Position numbers and translations under genes: made by a program
Assembly (NCBI GenBank): GCA_022821725.1
Contig: JAJEDB010000060.1
Location: forward strand, 1-52,831
DNA from: Candidatus Poribacteria bacterium
GTDB lineage: Bacteria; Poribacteria; WGA-4E; WGA-3G
DNA: 52,831 nucleotides
Reading direction: 5' to 3'
Part shown: piece by piece, positions 35,026 through 43,700 of the stretch
How positions within the stretch are numbered: the first letter of the stretch is position 1
How the letters are laid out: the number at the start of each line of letters is the position of its first letter
The notes under the pieces: model-generated
Databases searched by the model: none
What the model was told of the DNA's origin: nothing
The model's input: only the letters and a program-made list of their open reading frames with translations

Positions 35026-35057
35026 CAGTCAGTTATCAGTTAACCGTTGGCTGACTG
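35026..35057. terminator. Hairpin between convergent slt and nadB
   Basis: CAGTCAG (35026-35032) and CTGACTG (35051-35057) form a 7-bp stem that ends at the base before the nadB stop. No long T-run; bidirectional termination is inferred from position. Confidence 0.4.
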
Positions 35058-36716
35058 TTATTCCAAAGAGATCACTTTCGGTGGGTTATTGTTCTTGATA
35101 AGAATTCGGCGGTGCCAATCGCTATCGTCTTGCGTCGGAAAATCAGCGCGGTAGTGTGCGCCGCGGCTTTCGGTTCGCTCGAGTGCTGATTCGGTTATCA
35201 TCAAGGCGACATTGAGCATATTGACGGCTTCAATGCGTATTATATCGTTTGGTGCTGGTGTTGCTGGCACGTTTCCTAAATTTATGGTTAAGTCTTTCAA
35301 TTCGGCGAGGGTTTGTCTTAAACCCTCGCCGTTTCGTTCAATACTCACATTTTCCCAGAGGGTCTCGCGGACTGCATCCTTTACCGCCTCTATAAAATCT
35401 AAATCTGGCGTTTGAGATGTCTCTGTATTACCGGCGGGTAATATATCGGGTGGGTGAGCAGGAGGCTGCGATGCGGCGAATGCTGCAGCGTTTGTGCCAG
35501 CGCGCGCGCCGTAGACGAGGCACTCCAGAAGCGAATTGCTTGCCAGACGGTTCGCGCCGTGTACACCCGTGCAGGCAACTTCGCCACAGGCGTAGAGTCC
35601 TTTGAGGTTCGTTTCTGTATCGGTGTTCGTGCGGATGCCGCCCATCATAAAATGGGCACCGGGACGCACCGGAATTAAGTCGATGTTGATGTCCAATCCA
35701 TAGTGTTTGGTGGTTTCAGAGATCGTGGGGAATCGTTCATGGATAAACTCGGCAGGCTTATGTGTAATGTCGAGATAAACGCATGGAAATCCGGTCAATT
35801 CCATTTCTATCTGGATAGCGCGACTGACCACATCGCGGGGCGCGAGTTCACCTTTCTCGTGGTATCTCTCCATAAACCGTTCACCCCGAATGTTGATGAG
35901 TTGACCGCCTTCACCCCGAACAGCTTCTGAGATTAAAAAGTTGGGAGCACCATCCAAGAAGAGTGTTGTTGGGTGAAACTGGACGAATTCCATATCAACC
36001 ATTTCGCATCCAGCGCGCCACGCTGCAGCGAACCCGTCGCCTGTTGCGACTTTTGGGTTGGAGGTACACGGGTAGATGCGCCCAAGCCCTCCTGTTGCGA
36101 GAATCGTGGATTTGGCGCGAATAGAATTTACGTGTTGATCTACAATTGCGGTAACGCCGTAGCACGTAGCGGCTTCCTGAAACTCTTGGGGAGTCTCCGC
36201 ATCCGTCAGGAGATCAATGGCAAATGTATTCTGTAAGACCTGGATGTTCTCGGTGTTAAGCACACGCTGGATGAGGACATCCGTTGTTTCACGTCCGGTT
36301 GCGTCGCCTTTGTGAACGATACGGCGGCGGCTATGTGCGGCTTCCTGTGTAAAGCGGGGCAGTGTGCCTTCCCAATCAAAGTTCGCCCCCCAGTCAAGGA
36401 GTTCAGCGACCCGTGGAATGCCTTCAGATACCATCATTTCAACGGCTTTGGCATCACAGAGTCCGGCTCCAGCGGCACAGGTATCCTTTATGTGCAAGGC
36501 AACCGTGTCATCGAGGTTCATGGCAACTGCGATGCCACCTTGGGCATAGTGTGTGTTGCTCTCTGTCAGCGTGGTTTTGGTGATTAAGGTCACATTCGTG
36601 TGTTCGCTTGCAGCGAGAGCGGCGCGTAATCCAGCGGCACCACTACCGATGATGAGCACATCCGTGTCCCAACTTGAATTCCGATCTGGATTTACCGCAG
36701 ATGTTGGATTTTCCAT
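35058..36716 (-). CDS. nadB: L-aspartate oxidase
   Basis: NadB oxidises L-aspartate to iminoaspartate for quinolinate and NAD synthesis. The 552-residue FAD protein has the dinucleotide motif VLIIGSGAAGLRAALAASE, the family signature THYAQGGIAVAM, the active-site region VRGEGGQLINIRGERFMERY, LDITHKP, GAHFMMGGIRTNTDTETNLKGLYACGEVACTGVHGANRLASNSLLE, and the C-terminal helical domain. A fumarate/succinate dehydrogenase flavoprotein is excluded by the NadB-specific C-terminus and length. nadA and nadC are not in the window. It is the last gene of valS-paaI-nadB, 8 nt after the thioesterase gene, with no good ribosome site of its own. Confidence 0.95.
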   Translation of the reverse strand: MENPTSAVNPDRNSSWDTDVLIIGSGAAGLRAALAASEHTNVTLITKTTLTESNTHYAQGGIAVAMNLDDTVALHIKDTCAAGAGLCDAKAVEMMVSEGIPRVAELLDWGANFDWEGTLPRFTQEAAHSRRRIVHKGDATGRETTDVLIQRVLNTENIQVLQNTFAIDLLTDAETPQEFQEAATCYGVTAIVDQHVNSIRAKSTILATGGLGRIYPCTSNPKVATGDGFAAAWRAGCEMVDMEFVQFHPTTLFLDGAPNFLISEAVRGEGGQLINIRGERFMERYHEKGELAPRDVVSRAIQIEMELTGFPCVYLDITHKPAEFIHERFPTISETTKHYGLDINIDLIPVRPGAHFMMGGIRTNTDTETNLKGLYACGEVACTGVHGANRLASNSLLECLVYGARAGTNAAAFAASQPPAHPPDILPAGNTETSQTPDLDFIEAVKDAVRETLWENVSIERNGEGLRQTLAELKDLTINLGNVPATPAPNDIIRIEAVNMLNVALMITESALERTESRGAHYRADFPTQDDSDWHRRILIKNNNPPKVISLE

Positions 36717-36724
36717 TTTTTAAA

Positions 36725-37156
36725 TTATTGAACCGATATCTTAGGAGCGAAACTCTCATTGACCGGCATTACCTTACCTCTGCCAGTAGCGATAAGGGTG
36801 CCATCGCTAAGCGTGACTTCCGCTTTTGCTTCGACTAACCTTTTTGAAATCTTAATACGCTCTGCGTTTACATGGAGTTTCACACGGGTCGGTGCCGGAT
36901 TGCGAAAACGGATTTCGAGCTGCGCTGTTACTGCGGGTTGATCGAAAGTCCCTATCCCGACGTGTGTAATCGCTTCATCTAATAGCGTGCTGAGGATACC
37001 CCCGTGTAGAATGTTTGCCCACCCTTGTAAATGCTCGGGGGGCGTACATCCAATATAGACGAATTCGCCGCCATTCTTGATTTCAGGTTTTACCTGAAAG
37101 CCATATGGATTTTTCATACCACACACGAAGCAGTTGTCGTTATTTTCAATTCCCAT
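36725..37156 (-). CDS. PaaI-family hotdog thioesterase
   Basis: This 143-residue single hotdog domain has the family landmarks CFVCGMKNPYGF, GWANILHGGILSTLLDEAITH (the HGG-x3-x2-D/E catalytic region) and TAQLEIRFRNPAPTRVKLHV. Such proteins hydrolyse acyl-CoA or other thioesters; the substrate is unknown. AAGGAAT stands before the ATG. It sits between valS (7 nt) and nadB (8 nt), so the three are one transcript, though no metabolic link is evident. Confidence 0.9.
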   Translation of the reverse strand: MGIENNDNCFVCGMKNPYGFQVKPEIKNGGEFVYIGCTPPEHLQGWANILHGGILSTLLDEAITHVGIGTFDQPAVTAQLEIRFRNPAPTRVKLHVNAERIKISKRLVEAKAEVTLSDGTLIATGRGKVMPVNESFAPKISVQ

Positions 37157-37163
37157 ATTTTAA

Positions 37164-39854
37164 TTATTCCTTTTCCGACTCAGTGAGCATCGCGAGACTT
37201 CGCGCCAATTTCTCTTTCTCTACTTCCAGTCGTGCGAGTAACTCTTCCTTTTGTTTAACAACCCTTTCAGGGGCACGCTGAATGAAATTTGGATTATCTA
37301 AAGTCTTTTGCGCTGCTGCGACATCTTTAACGACCTGTTGATGTCGCTTACTCAGCCTGGCATGCTCGGCATCCAGATCGATTATATCGGCAAGCGGGAT
37401 GTAGATGGCAAGCTCACCGATAACGGCTTCCGCCGAAGCCGGGGGTTTGGACAACGATTCGGCGATCGTGATGTCAGCTACGCGTGTGAAGGCTGGCAGA
37501 TATTGTGCCAAGTATGCTTCAAGTCGTTCACGGATTTCAGCATTTGGCGATTGGATATGAACCTCTACGGATGCGCCGAGGGGGACATTTAATTCGCCTC
37601 GGATGCTTCGGACACTTTCGATAACTTCCATGAGTGTCGCCATGGTGGTTTCTGCTGTCGGATTTTCGCCTATTGGTTCTGGCCATGCCGAAACTGTTAT
37701 CGAACCTCTTTCGGCGGATTCGTTTTTGCCTCCACCGTGCGGGAGTTGTTGCCAAATCTCTTCGGTCAAGAAAGGCATCACAGGGTGTAGGAGACGCATT
37801 GTCTGTTCCAGGACATCTGCTGCTACCCACAATGCCTCTGGTTGATTTTGTGAGATGCGTTGTTTGGCAAATTCCAAGTACCAATCGCAGAATTCATGCC
37901 AAAGGAAGGCATAGAGTATCTGTGCGCCTTCATAAAAACGAAAGTCCTCGAAAGCCTCGGTTGTTGTTGCGATGGTATGGCTCAGACGGCTCTGTATCCA
38001 AGCGATTTCTAACGTTTCCTGTTTGTAGGGACTGGGGACTTCAGCCGCTACGTCATCCATTTTTTCGGGTACAGGATGTTTCTCTAAGTTCATCAGAATG
38101 AACCGGGCTGCGTTCCAAATTTTGTTCGCAAATCGCTTACCTGCCTCGATCTGCGATTCTGGAAGCGGGACATAAGGGATTGGGGTGCTTGTATTGACGA
38201 GCGCAAAACGGAATGCATCCGTTCCATAGGTGTCAATTGTCTCTAAGGGGTCGATGCTATTTCCCTTGGATTTGCTCATCTTCTGTCCCTTTTCATCGGC
38301 AACAAGTCCATGCAGATAAACCGTGCGGAACGGGACCTCGTTCATACATCCTAATCCGAGCATAATCATTCTTGCGACCCAGAAGAAGAGGATGTCCCAG
38401 CCGGTTACAAGGACGGACGTCGGGTAAAAAGTCTGCAGCTCTTCCGTATTTTCTGGCCATCCCATAGTAGAGAAGGGCCACAACCCGGAGCTGAACCATG
38501 TGTCCAGCACGTCCTCTTCTTGCCGAAAGTCGGAGGCACCACATACTTCGCACTGCTGCGGGGTTTCCATCGCAGCGGTGACGGCACCGCATGCGTTACA
38601 ATCCCATATCGGGAGGCGATGTCCCCACCAGCGTTGACGTGAGATGGGCCAGGGCTCGATGTTCTCCATCCAATGATAGAAGCGAGTGGTTTCGCGTTCC
38701 GGGATAAATTGGATATCACCTTTTTTCGTTGCTTCTATGGCGCGCTGCGCGAGTGGACGCACATTCATAAACCATTGCGGTGATATAGCAGGTTCAACAA
38801 CCGTGCCACATCGGTCATGATGTCCAACGGCGTGCCGATGTGGGACAATTTTGACGAGAGCATCCAAGTTCTGCAGATCCTCAACGACCTGCTCGCGGCA
38901 CTCCCATCGGGACAAGCCGACGTATTTTTCGGGGGCGTTTTCGTTTATATGTGCATCCGGTGTGAAAATTGTGAGCTGCTCGAGGTTGTGTCGCAACCCA
39001 ATTTCATAGTCATTCGTATCGTGCGCGGGTGTAACCTTCAAGGCACCTGTCCCGAATTCTGTATCCACATACGCATCAGCGATTATCGGAATTTCTCTGT
39101 CGCAGAGCGGTAGGAGCGCTGTTTTTCCAATCACATGTTGATACCGTTCATCTTCAGGGTGCACAGCAACAGCGGTGTCGCCCAACATCGTTTCTGGACG
39201 GGTCGTGGCAATTTCGAGTACGATCTCACTGTCCTTAACCGGATAGCGGATATGATAAAAGTGGCCATCTATCTCAATGGGTTCAACTTCGAGGTTACTT
39301 ATAACGGTGTTACAGTGCGGGCACCAATTCGCCATGTAGGTATCGCGATAGATGAGTCCTTGATCGTAAAGTTTAACAAAGGCAGTGCGGACGGCTTTCG
39401 ACAAACCTTCATCGAGTGTAAAACGCTCGCGTTCCCAATCACAGGAGCATCCGAGTTTCTGGAGCTGCGAAACGATATACCCGGCGGATTCATCTTTCCA
39501 CTGCCACATCCGTTCGATGAATTTTTCACGTCCGAGTTCGGTTCTGCTGGTGCCTTCTTCGGCGAGTTGTCGCTCCATAATAAGTTCGGTGACAATACCG
39601 GCGTGGTCGGTTCCGGGCATCCAGAGGGTGTTATAACCTTGCATGCGTCGCCATCGGATGAGGCAATCCTGGAGTGTATTGTCGAGGGCGTGCCCGATGT
39701 GTAAACTGCCGGTGATATTCGGTGGTGGTATAACGATGGCGTACGGCGGTTTGTCGGAGGTTGACTCGGCGTGGAAGTAGCCGTTTTTCTGCCAAAGTTG
39801 GTACCATTTCCCCTCAATTTCGTGAGGGGCATAAATTTTCGGAAGATTTGCCAT
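37164..39854 (-). CDS. valS: Valyl-tRNA synthetase
   Basis: This 896-residue class I synthetase charges tRNA(Val). Visible are the HIGH motif in NITGSLHIGHALDN, GTDHAGIVTE, the CP1 editing domain (IATTRPETMLGDTAVAVHPED), a zinc-binding-like cluster (WDCNACGAV ... QCEVCGA), the KMSKS motif in GQKMSKSKGNSIDP, the anticodon-binding helical domain and a C-terminal coiled-coil arm (LDAEHARLSKRHQQVVKDVA and on) that is typical of ValS. Length is normal. Upstream are two 21-bp direct repeats and a hairpin also found before gatB. The ATG has AAGGAAA upstream. It leads the valS-paaI-nadB group. Confidence 0.98.
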   Translation of the reverse strand: MANLPKIYAPHEIEGKWYQLWQKNGYFHAESTSDKPPYAIVIPPPNITGSLHIGHALDNTLQDCLIRWRRMQGYNTLWMPGTDHAGIVTELIMERQLAEEGTSRTELGREKFIERMWQWKDESAGYIVSQLQKLGCSCDWERERFTLDEGLSKAVRTAFVKLYDQGLIYRDTYMANWCPHCNTVISNLEVEPIEIDGHFYHIRYPVKDSEIVLEIATTRPETMLGDTAVAVHPEDERYQHVIGKTALLPLCDREIPIIADAYVDTEFGTGALKVTPAHDTNDYEIGLRHNLEQLTIFTPDAHINENAPEKYVGLSRWECREQVVEDLQNLDALVKIVPHRHAVGHHDRCGTVVEPAISPQWFMNVRPLAQRAIEATKKGDIQFIPERETTRFYHWMENIEPWPISRQRWWGHRLPIWDCNACGAVTAAMETPQQCEVCGASDFRQEEDVLDTWFSSGLWPFSTMGWPENTEELQTFYPTSVLVTGWDILFFWVARMIMLGLGCMNEVPFRTVYLHGLVADEKGQKMSKSKGNSIDPLETIDTYGTDAFRFALVNTSTPIPYVPLPESQIEAGKRFANKIWNAARFILMNLEKHPVPEKMDDVAAEVPSPYKQETLEIAWIQSRLSHTIATTTEAFEDFRFYEGAQILYAFLWHEFCDWYLEFAKQRISQNQPEALWVAADVLEQTMRLLHPVMPFLTEEIWQQLPHGGGKNESAERGSITVSAWPEPIGENPTAETTMATLMEVIESVRSIRGELNVPLGASVEVHIQSPNAEIRERLEAYLAQYLPAFTRVADITIAESLSKPPASAEAVIGELAIYIPLADIIDLDAEHARLSKRHQQVVKDVAAAQKTLDNPNFIQRAPERVVKQKEELLARLEVEKEKLARSLAMLTESEKE

Positions 39855-39862
39855 TCTTTTAA

Positions 39863-40022
39863 TTTTCCTTGCGGTTAAACGACGATGCTCGGGACTTGAC
39901 GGTTCTCGATCATATCCGCCTGCGCCGGTGTTGCAGGCTGCTATTTATGGCACCACCAGAAATCCGATCGTAATGTAATACGGAACAACACATATTTCTA
40001 TTTTTCCTTGCGGTTAAACGAC
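39863..40022 (-). repeat. Direct repeats and hairpin in the valS leader
   Basis: On the minus strand GTCGTTTAACCGCAAGGAAAA occurs twice, at 40002-40022 and 39863-39883. The proximal copy supplies the ribosome site of valS. Between them is GCAGCCTGCAACACCGGCGC (39918-39941), a hairpin also present before gatB. No T-box signature was found. Confidence 0.7.
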
Positions 40023-40029
40023 ATGGCAT

Positions 40030-40590
40030 TTAGGCGAAGAGGGGTTCTACCCATCCATAAGTCCCTTTGGTTTCCATTTCATAAATTAGATTTACCTGTC
40101 GCGTTTCGGCATTTAAAAACAGAAGAAATCCGGAATTGGTGGCTTGAAGTTCCGTTGTGGCTTCGGCGAGCGTCAGCGGTTTGGATGCGAATTTATCCTG
40201 TGTTGACACGACGACAGGGGTATCGATTCCTTCAACGTCCGGTGAGGCGTCCACCTCGTCCGGATTGAGCCGTGCCACTACCTCGCGATGGGGTGCGATA
40301 TTTCGGCGGTCTTTCACTCGATCCCTGTAACGTCGGATCTGGCTGAGGATCTTATCTGTAACAGTATCCAGCGCAGAGAGGATCTCATGCGTCTCACTTT
40401 TTGCATAGAATGACACGCGCGGTGCCGTCACAATCATCTCAGCATCAAACCGGTGTTTCTCAGATTTGAGAACGACATTTAGTTCTTGCATCCCGTTGAA
40501 GCGCGACTCAATTTTATCGGCACGGTTGAGGATATACGCGTGAATATCATCCGTAATTTTTAAATTATGTCCTGAGCAGGTTACTTTCAT
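40030..40590 (-). CDS. hpf: Ribosome hibernation promoting factor, long form
   Basis: I use the ATG at 40590 (MKVTCSGHNLKITDDIHAYI), the canonical start, rather than the in-frame ATG at 40632. The 186-residue product has the N-terminal S30AE domain that binds the small-subunit decoding site, a linker, and the long-form C-terminal domain (KPLTLAEATTELQATNSGFLLFLNAETRQVNLIY, then YGWVEP) that pairs two 70S ribosomes into 100S particles. GGAGG lies 13 nt upstream, somewhat distant. Its place after rpoN matches the order in many proteobacteria. Confidence 0.95.
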   Translation of the reverse strand: MKVTCSGHNLKITDDIHAYILNRADKIESRFNGMQELNVVLKSEKHRFDAEMIVTAPRVSFYAKSETHEILSALDTVTDKILSQIRRYRDRVKDRRNIAPHREVVARLNPDEVDASPDVEGIDTPVVVSTQDKFASKPLTLAEATTELQATNSGFLLFLNAETRQVNLIYEMETKGTYGWVEPLFA

Positions 40591-40676
40591 TTTTTTACTA
40601 TTGCCTCCTGACAGCGTTCCACTGGGTTTCACGCTGGTATCGGGTGAATTCCAACGCGACTGGGAACCCTGTATGG

Positions 40677-42482
40677 TTAAATAGATTTTGCCTTAAACCT
40701 TTCACGTGATGTTGGAATGCCCAATTCATCACGATATTTCTGAACGGTTCGCCTTGCGAGCAAGATACCTTTCGCCTTCAGGGCATTACTAATTGCTTGA
40801 TCGCTGAGCGGTTTCGAGGCGACTTCGGCATTAACCATCTCTTGAATGAGATTTTTCACCTGTTTGGCGGAGACTGCGTCCCCCTGTGTGGTCGCTAATT
40901 CATTACTGAAAAAGAACCGAAGGGGATACATACCGTGTTGGGTTTGGACATATTTATTGCTCGTTACTCGGCTGACGGTTGATTCGTGAATTCCTATTTT
41001 TTCAGCGATTGTTCTCAAGGTCAAGGGTTTAATACTTTTAACGCCTTGTGTTAGAAATTCCGTTTGCACTTCAAAAATTGCTTCGGTGACCCGAGCGATT
41101 GTGCTACCGCGTTGGGCGAGACTGCTGAGTAAATTTGTCGCATCACGATACCGTTTCTCTATCCACTCTTTTGCTTCAGCATCCAAGGTATCTGGCCGAT
41201 TGCGCATCAGATTTACATAGTAAGGATTCATCTGTAAGCGCGGTATGTAGTTATCAACAGAGATAGCTTGATACTTTCCATTAAGGTATTGTATCTCCAC
41301 GTCCGGTGTGATGATTTCTGTTGCGGAAGATTTTTTGAGCGATCGCGTCATAGGATCTGTGAAGTAGCGACCGGGATGCGGCGATAGCCTTCCGATCCAC
41401 TTCGCAGCTGCATCTATCGCTGTGATGTCAACTTTCAGGGCATCCGCGATGCCATCCCACCGCTGATTTAGAAAAGCATCAAAGTGATTTTTGATGATTT
41501 TGTGAGCAAGGGGCAGCGTGTAACAATGCCCAGGATCCCCATCATTCATCATATAATTGCGAATCTGTATCAGTAATGCCTCTCTTATATCTCGATGTGC
41601 TATCCCAATGGGTTCAAAATTATCTTGTATTTTACGGAGTACATTTTCAACGAGTGATGTATCACAGCCGACAGTTTCAGCAATATCCTCCAACGTGAGT
41701 TGGTAAAAGATAAGTGCCGGTTTACAACTGTCTGGCGGACATTCATATAGAATAGTATATGTTTTTTTGTTGTCTTTGTCGTTAATTTTCCATGCCCGAT
41801 GTGCAGGCATGCCCCGATTTTCTGGGGAAGGGCACATTGTATCTTTCACAGCGATTGTAGCAGTTTTTGAAAATTGAAGATCAGGATCGCCCGTCGCTGC
41901 TGACAATTTTTTTTCAATAAAAATGTGCAGTTCTGTTGAAAGCACCTCTTGATTGAGTTGGGGCAGGAATTCACACGGAACCTGAAACACCTCGAGCTCT
42001 AATTGTCCATCATCGTTGAGATTTCCGAGAATTTGGGCTGCGATAGCATATTCTGTTTCTGAGGCTATAACCTCCGGTGGTGCGAGGTCCAACTGCTCGT
42101 CCAGATATTCGTGGAGCGACCCTTCATGCGCCAGGTCTGGTTGTAGCTCGTCAGTGTCCGAGTATCTGGAATTTATCCGTTCGCTAACGGAGACACGGTC
42201 CTCAAAGGCTGTTTCCCAATCAATATCAACGGTACTATCTTCGCGATCAAGATTCTCTTCTGGTTCATTCCATTCGGCGTCTGGCTCCGATTCTTCGGTA
42301 GGGAGTGCTATCTCGTCGTCTTCCTCGAGTTCTAAGAAAGGGTTCTGCTCGAGTTCTTGACTGATGAATTGCGTCAGTTCCTGCAGCGGCATATTTAGCA
42401 CTTTAAGTGCCTGTTGTAACCTCGGTGTAATGGACGTTTTCTGCGTTAATTGGGGTGCTTGGGTAAGTTGCGCTTTGTACAT
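40677..42482 (-). CDS. rpoN: RNA polymerase sigma-54 factor with an internal insertion
   Basis: RpoN directs polymerase to -24/-12 promoters and needs AAA+ activators. The 601-residue product has the glutamine-rich region I (SITPRLQQALKVLNMPLQEL), an acidic region II, the core-binding domain (LTLEDIAETVGC ... EPIGIAHRDIREALLIQI), the HTH (IAEKIGIHESTVSRVTSNKYVQ) and the RpoN box ARRTVQKYR at about 576-584. Usual length is near 480. About 95 extra residues (about 162-260) interrupt the core-binding domain after ILGNLNDDG, with Cys-containing pieces (DTMCPSPENRG, YECPPDSCKP). The frame is continuous, so this is an insertion rather than damage. A possible partner is the activator at 18539. Confidence 0.96.
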   Translation of the reverse strand: MYKAQLTQAPQLTQKTSITPRLQQALKVLNMPLQELTQFISQELEQNPFLELEEDDEIALPTEESEPDAEWNEPEENLDREDSTVDIDWETAFEDRVSVSERINSRYSDTDELQPDLAHEGSLHEYLDEQLDLAPPEVIASETEYAIAAQILGNLNDDGQLELEVFQVPCEFLPQLNQEVLSTELHIFIEKKLSAATGDPDLQFSKTATIAVKDTMCPSPENRGMPAHRAWKINDKDNKKTYTILYECPPDSCKPALIFYQLTLEDIAETVGCDTSLVENVLRKIQDNFEPIGIAHRDIREALLIQIRNYMMNDGDPGHCYTLPLAHKIIKNHFDAFLNQRWDGIADALKVDITAIDAAAKWIGRLSPHPGRYFTDPMTRSLKKSSATEIITPDVEIQYLNGKYQAISVDNYIPRLQMNPYYVNLMRNRPDTLDAEAKEWIEKRYRDATNLLSSLAQRGSTIARVTEAIFEVQTEFLTQGVKSIKPLTLRTIAEKIGIHESTVSRVTSNKYVQTQHGMYPLRFFFSNELATTQGDAVSAKQVKNLIQEMVNAEVASKPLSDQAISNALKAKGILLARRTVQKYRDELGIPTSRERFKAKSI

Positions 42483-42667
42483 TTCATTATTAGTTATCAG
42501 ATTTAATGGTTCTGGGTTTTCGGTTTTCGGTTTTCAGTTAAGAGGTGTTCGTTTAACAAAGGCTTCCTCTTGTCCGACAACCGACAACTGACAACTGACA
42601 ACCATTCCTCCGAAAACTATTCCTCCGACAACCGAAAGGATTTTTTGAATGAAGATTAATTTATTAA

Positions 42668-42744
42668 TTCGGTAATTTCCTAACAAGTCCGGTGCGGTTA
42701 GGAAACCGCACCTACCGGGCCTGGGGAAACATCAAATTACCGAA
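42668..42744. repeat. 77-bp inverted-repeat element upstream of rpoN
   Basis: Outer arms TTCGGTAATTT (42668-42678) and AAATTACCGAA (42734-42744) enclose GGTGCGGTTAGGAAACCGCA (a stem with loop). The rest of the gap 42483-42793 is low-complexity, with GACAACCGACAACTGACAAC-type repeats (about 42577-42604) and two copies of ATTCCTCCGA; no gene is seen. The element separates lptB from rpoN. Confidence 0.7.
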
Positions 42745-42793
42745 ATATTTCCTGAAACTTCATAAAAAAATCCGAACCAAAAACCGACAACCC

Positions 42794-43531
42794 TTAAATC
42801 CGATAGGAGAAATTGTGTCCAAAATAGAGGTCTCTTGCAGTTTCGCTATTAATGAGTTCCGTGGGCGTTCCGGCGAGTGTAATTTTTCCATCAACAATGA
42901 TGTAGGCCCTGTCAACAATATCAAGTGTTTCAGCGGCATTATGGTCGGTAATGAGCACACCTAAATTGCGGTCGCGCAAGTGGCTGATGAGTTGCTTGAT
43001 ATCCGCAACAGCGATCGGATCTATTCCTGAGAGCGGTTCATCGAGCAGAATGAAATCAGGTTGTGCGGCGAGGGCGCGTGCTATTTCTGCCCGGCGACAC
43101 TCACCGCCTGAGAGTGTATATGCCTTGCGTGGTAACAGATTTGAAATGCCGAGTTCGTCCGTCAATTCCCGGATACGGGGTTCGCGTTCTGATTTTGGCA
43201 CCCCTTGGACCTCAAGGATTGCCTCAACATTCTGTTGAACTGTGAGTTTACGAAAAATCGATGTTTCTTGTGCGAGGTAGCCGATACCGAGCCTTGCGCG
43301 TTTATACATTGGGTAGAAGGTAATGTCCTTATCAGCGTAGGTAATTCTACCTGCATTCGGACGAATCAATCCGACCATCATATAAAAGGTCGTTGATTTT
43401 CCGGCACCGTTGGGACCGAGCAGCCCGACAATTTCGCCTTGCTGGACCGAGAGGCTCACCTCGTTAACGACTATAGGACCGCGCCGCGTATAACGTTTTA
43501 TGAGTCTGTGTGCTTGTAGTTCTGTTGCCAT
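42794..43531 (-). CDS. lptB: LPS export ABC transporter ATP-binding protein
   Basis: LptB powers extraction of LPS from the inner membrane with LptF and LptG. I use the ATG at 43531 (MATELQAHRLIKRYTRRG), preceded by AAAGGGAT, over the upstream ATG at 43561. The 245-residue product shows Walker A GPNGAGKST, the LptB-specific FYMMVGLI stretch, IGYLAQETSIFRKLTV with the Q-loop, signature LSGGECRRAEIARAL, Walker B FILLDEPLSGIDP and the switch His in ITDHN. The C-terminus YFGHNFSY is typical of LptB. lptF and lptG are not in the window. A MITE separates it from lptA. Confidence 0.97.
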   Translation of the reverse strand: MATELQAHRLIKRYTRRGPIVVNEVSLSVQQGEIVGLLGPNGAGKSTTFYMMVGLIRPNAGRITYADKDITFYPMYKRARLGIGYLAQETSIFRKLTVQQNVEAILEVQGVPKSEREPRIRELTDELGISNLLPRKAYTLSGGECRRAEIARALAAQPDFILLDEPLSGIDPIAVADIKQLISHLRDRNLGVLITDHNAAETLDIVDRAYIIVDGKITLAGTPTELINSETARDLYFGHNFSYRI

Positions 43532-43564
43532 TTTTTTGATTATCCCTTTGGGATACGTCACTAT

Positions 43565-43687
43565 CAGGACTTACGTAATTTTGACCGCAGCGCGTTCTGT
43601 GAGATGGAAATGCCTAAAAAACGCAGACGGTCTCTTGGCACAGGCTAACAGCCTATGCTACAAAAGAGCATCGTGCGTAAGTCCTAA
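43565..43687 (+). repeat. MITE copy C (about 123 bp) inside the lpt operon
   Basis: Ends CAGGACTTACGTAATTTTGA and GTGCGTAAGTCCTAA form terminal inverted repeats. The internal stem AGGCT...AGCCT is intact. It lies between lptA (stop 43701) and lptB (start 43531), in a same-strand gene run. Confidence 0.88.
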
Positions 43688-43700
43688 CTATATTTTTCCA

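Noticed and set aside
39855..40029. T-box riboswitch upstream of valS
   Set aside because: No T-box consensus is present; the region is explained by direct repeats and a hairpin.
40577..40632. Upstream in-frame start for hpf
   Set aside because: The canonical HPF N-terminus begins at 40590; the extra 14 residues contain the ribosome-site sequence itself.
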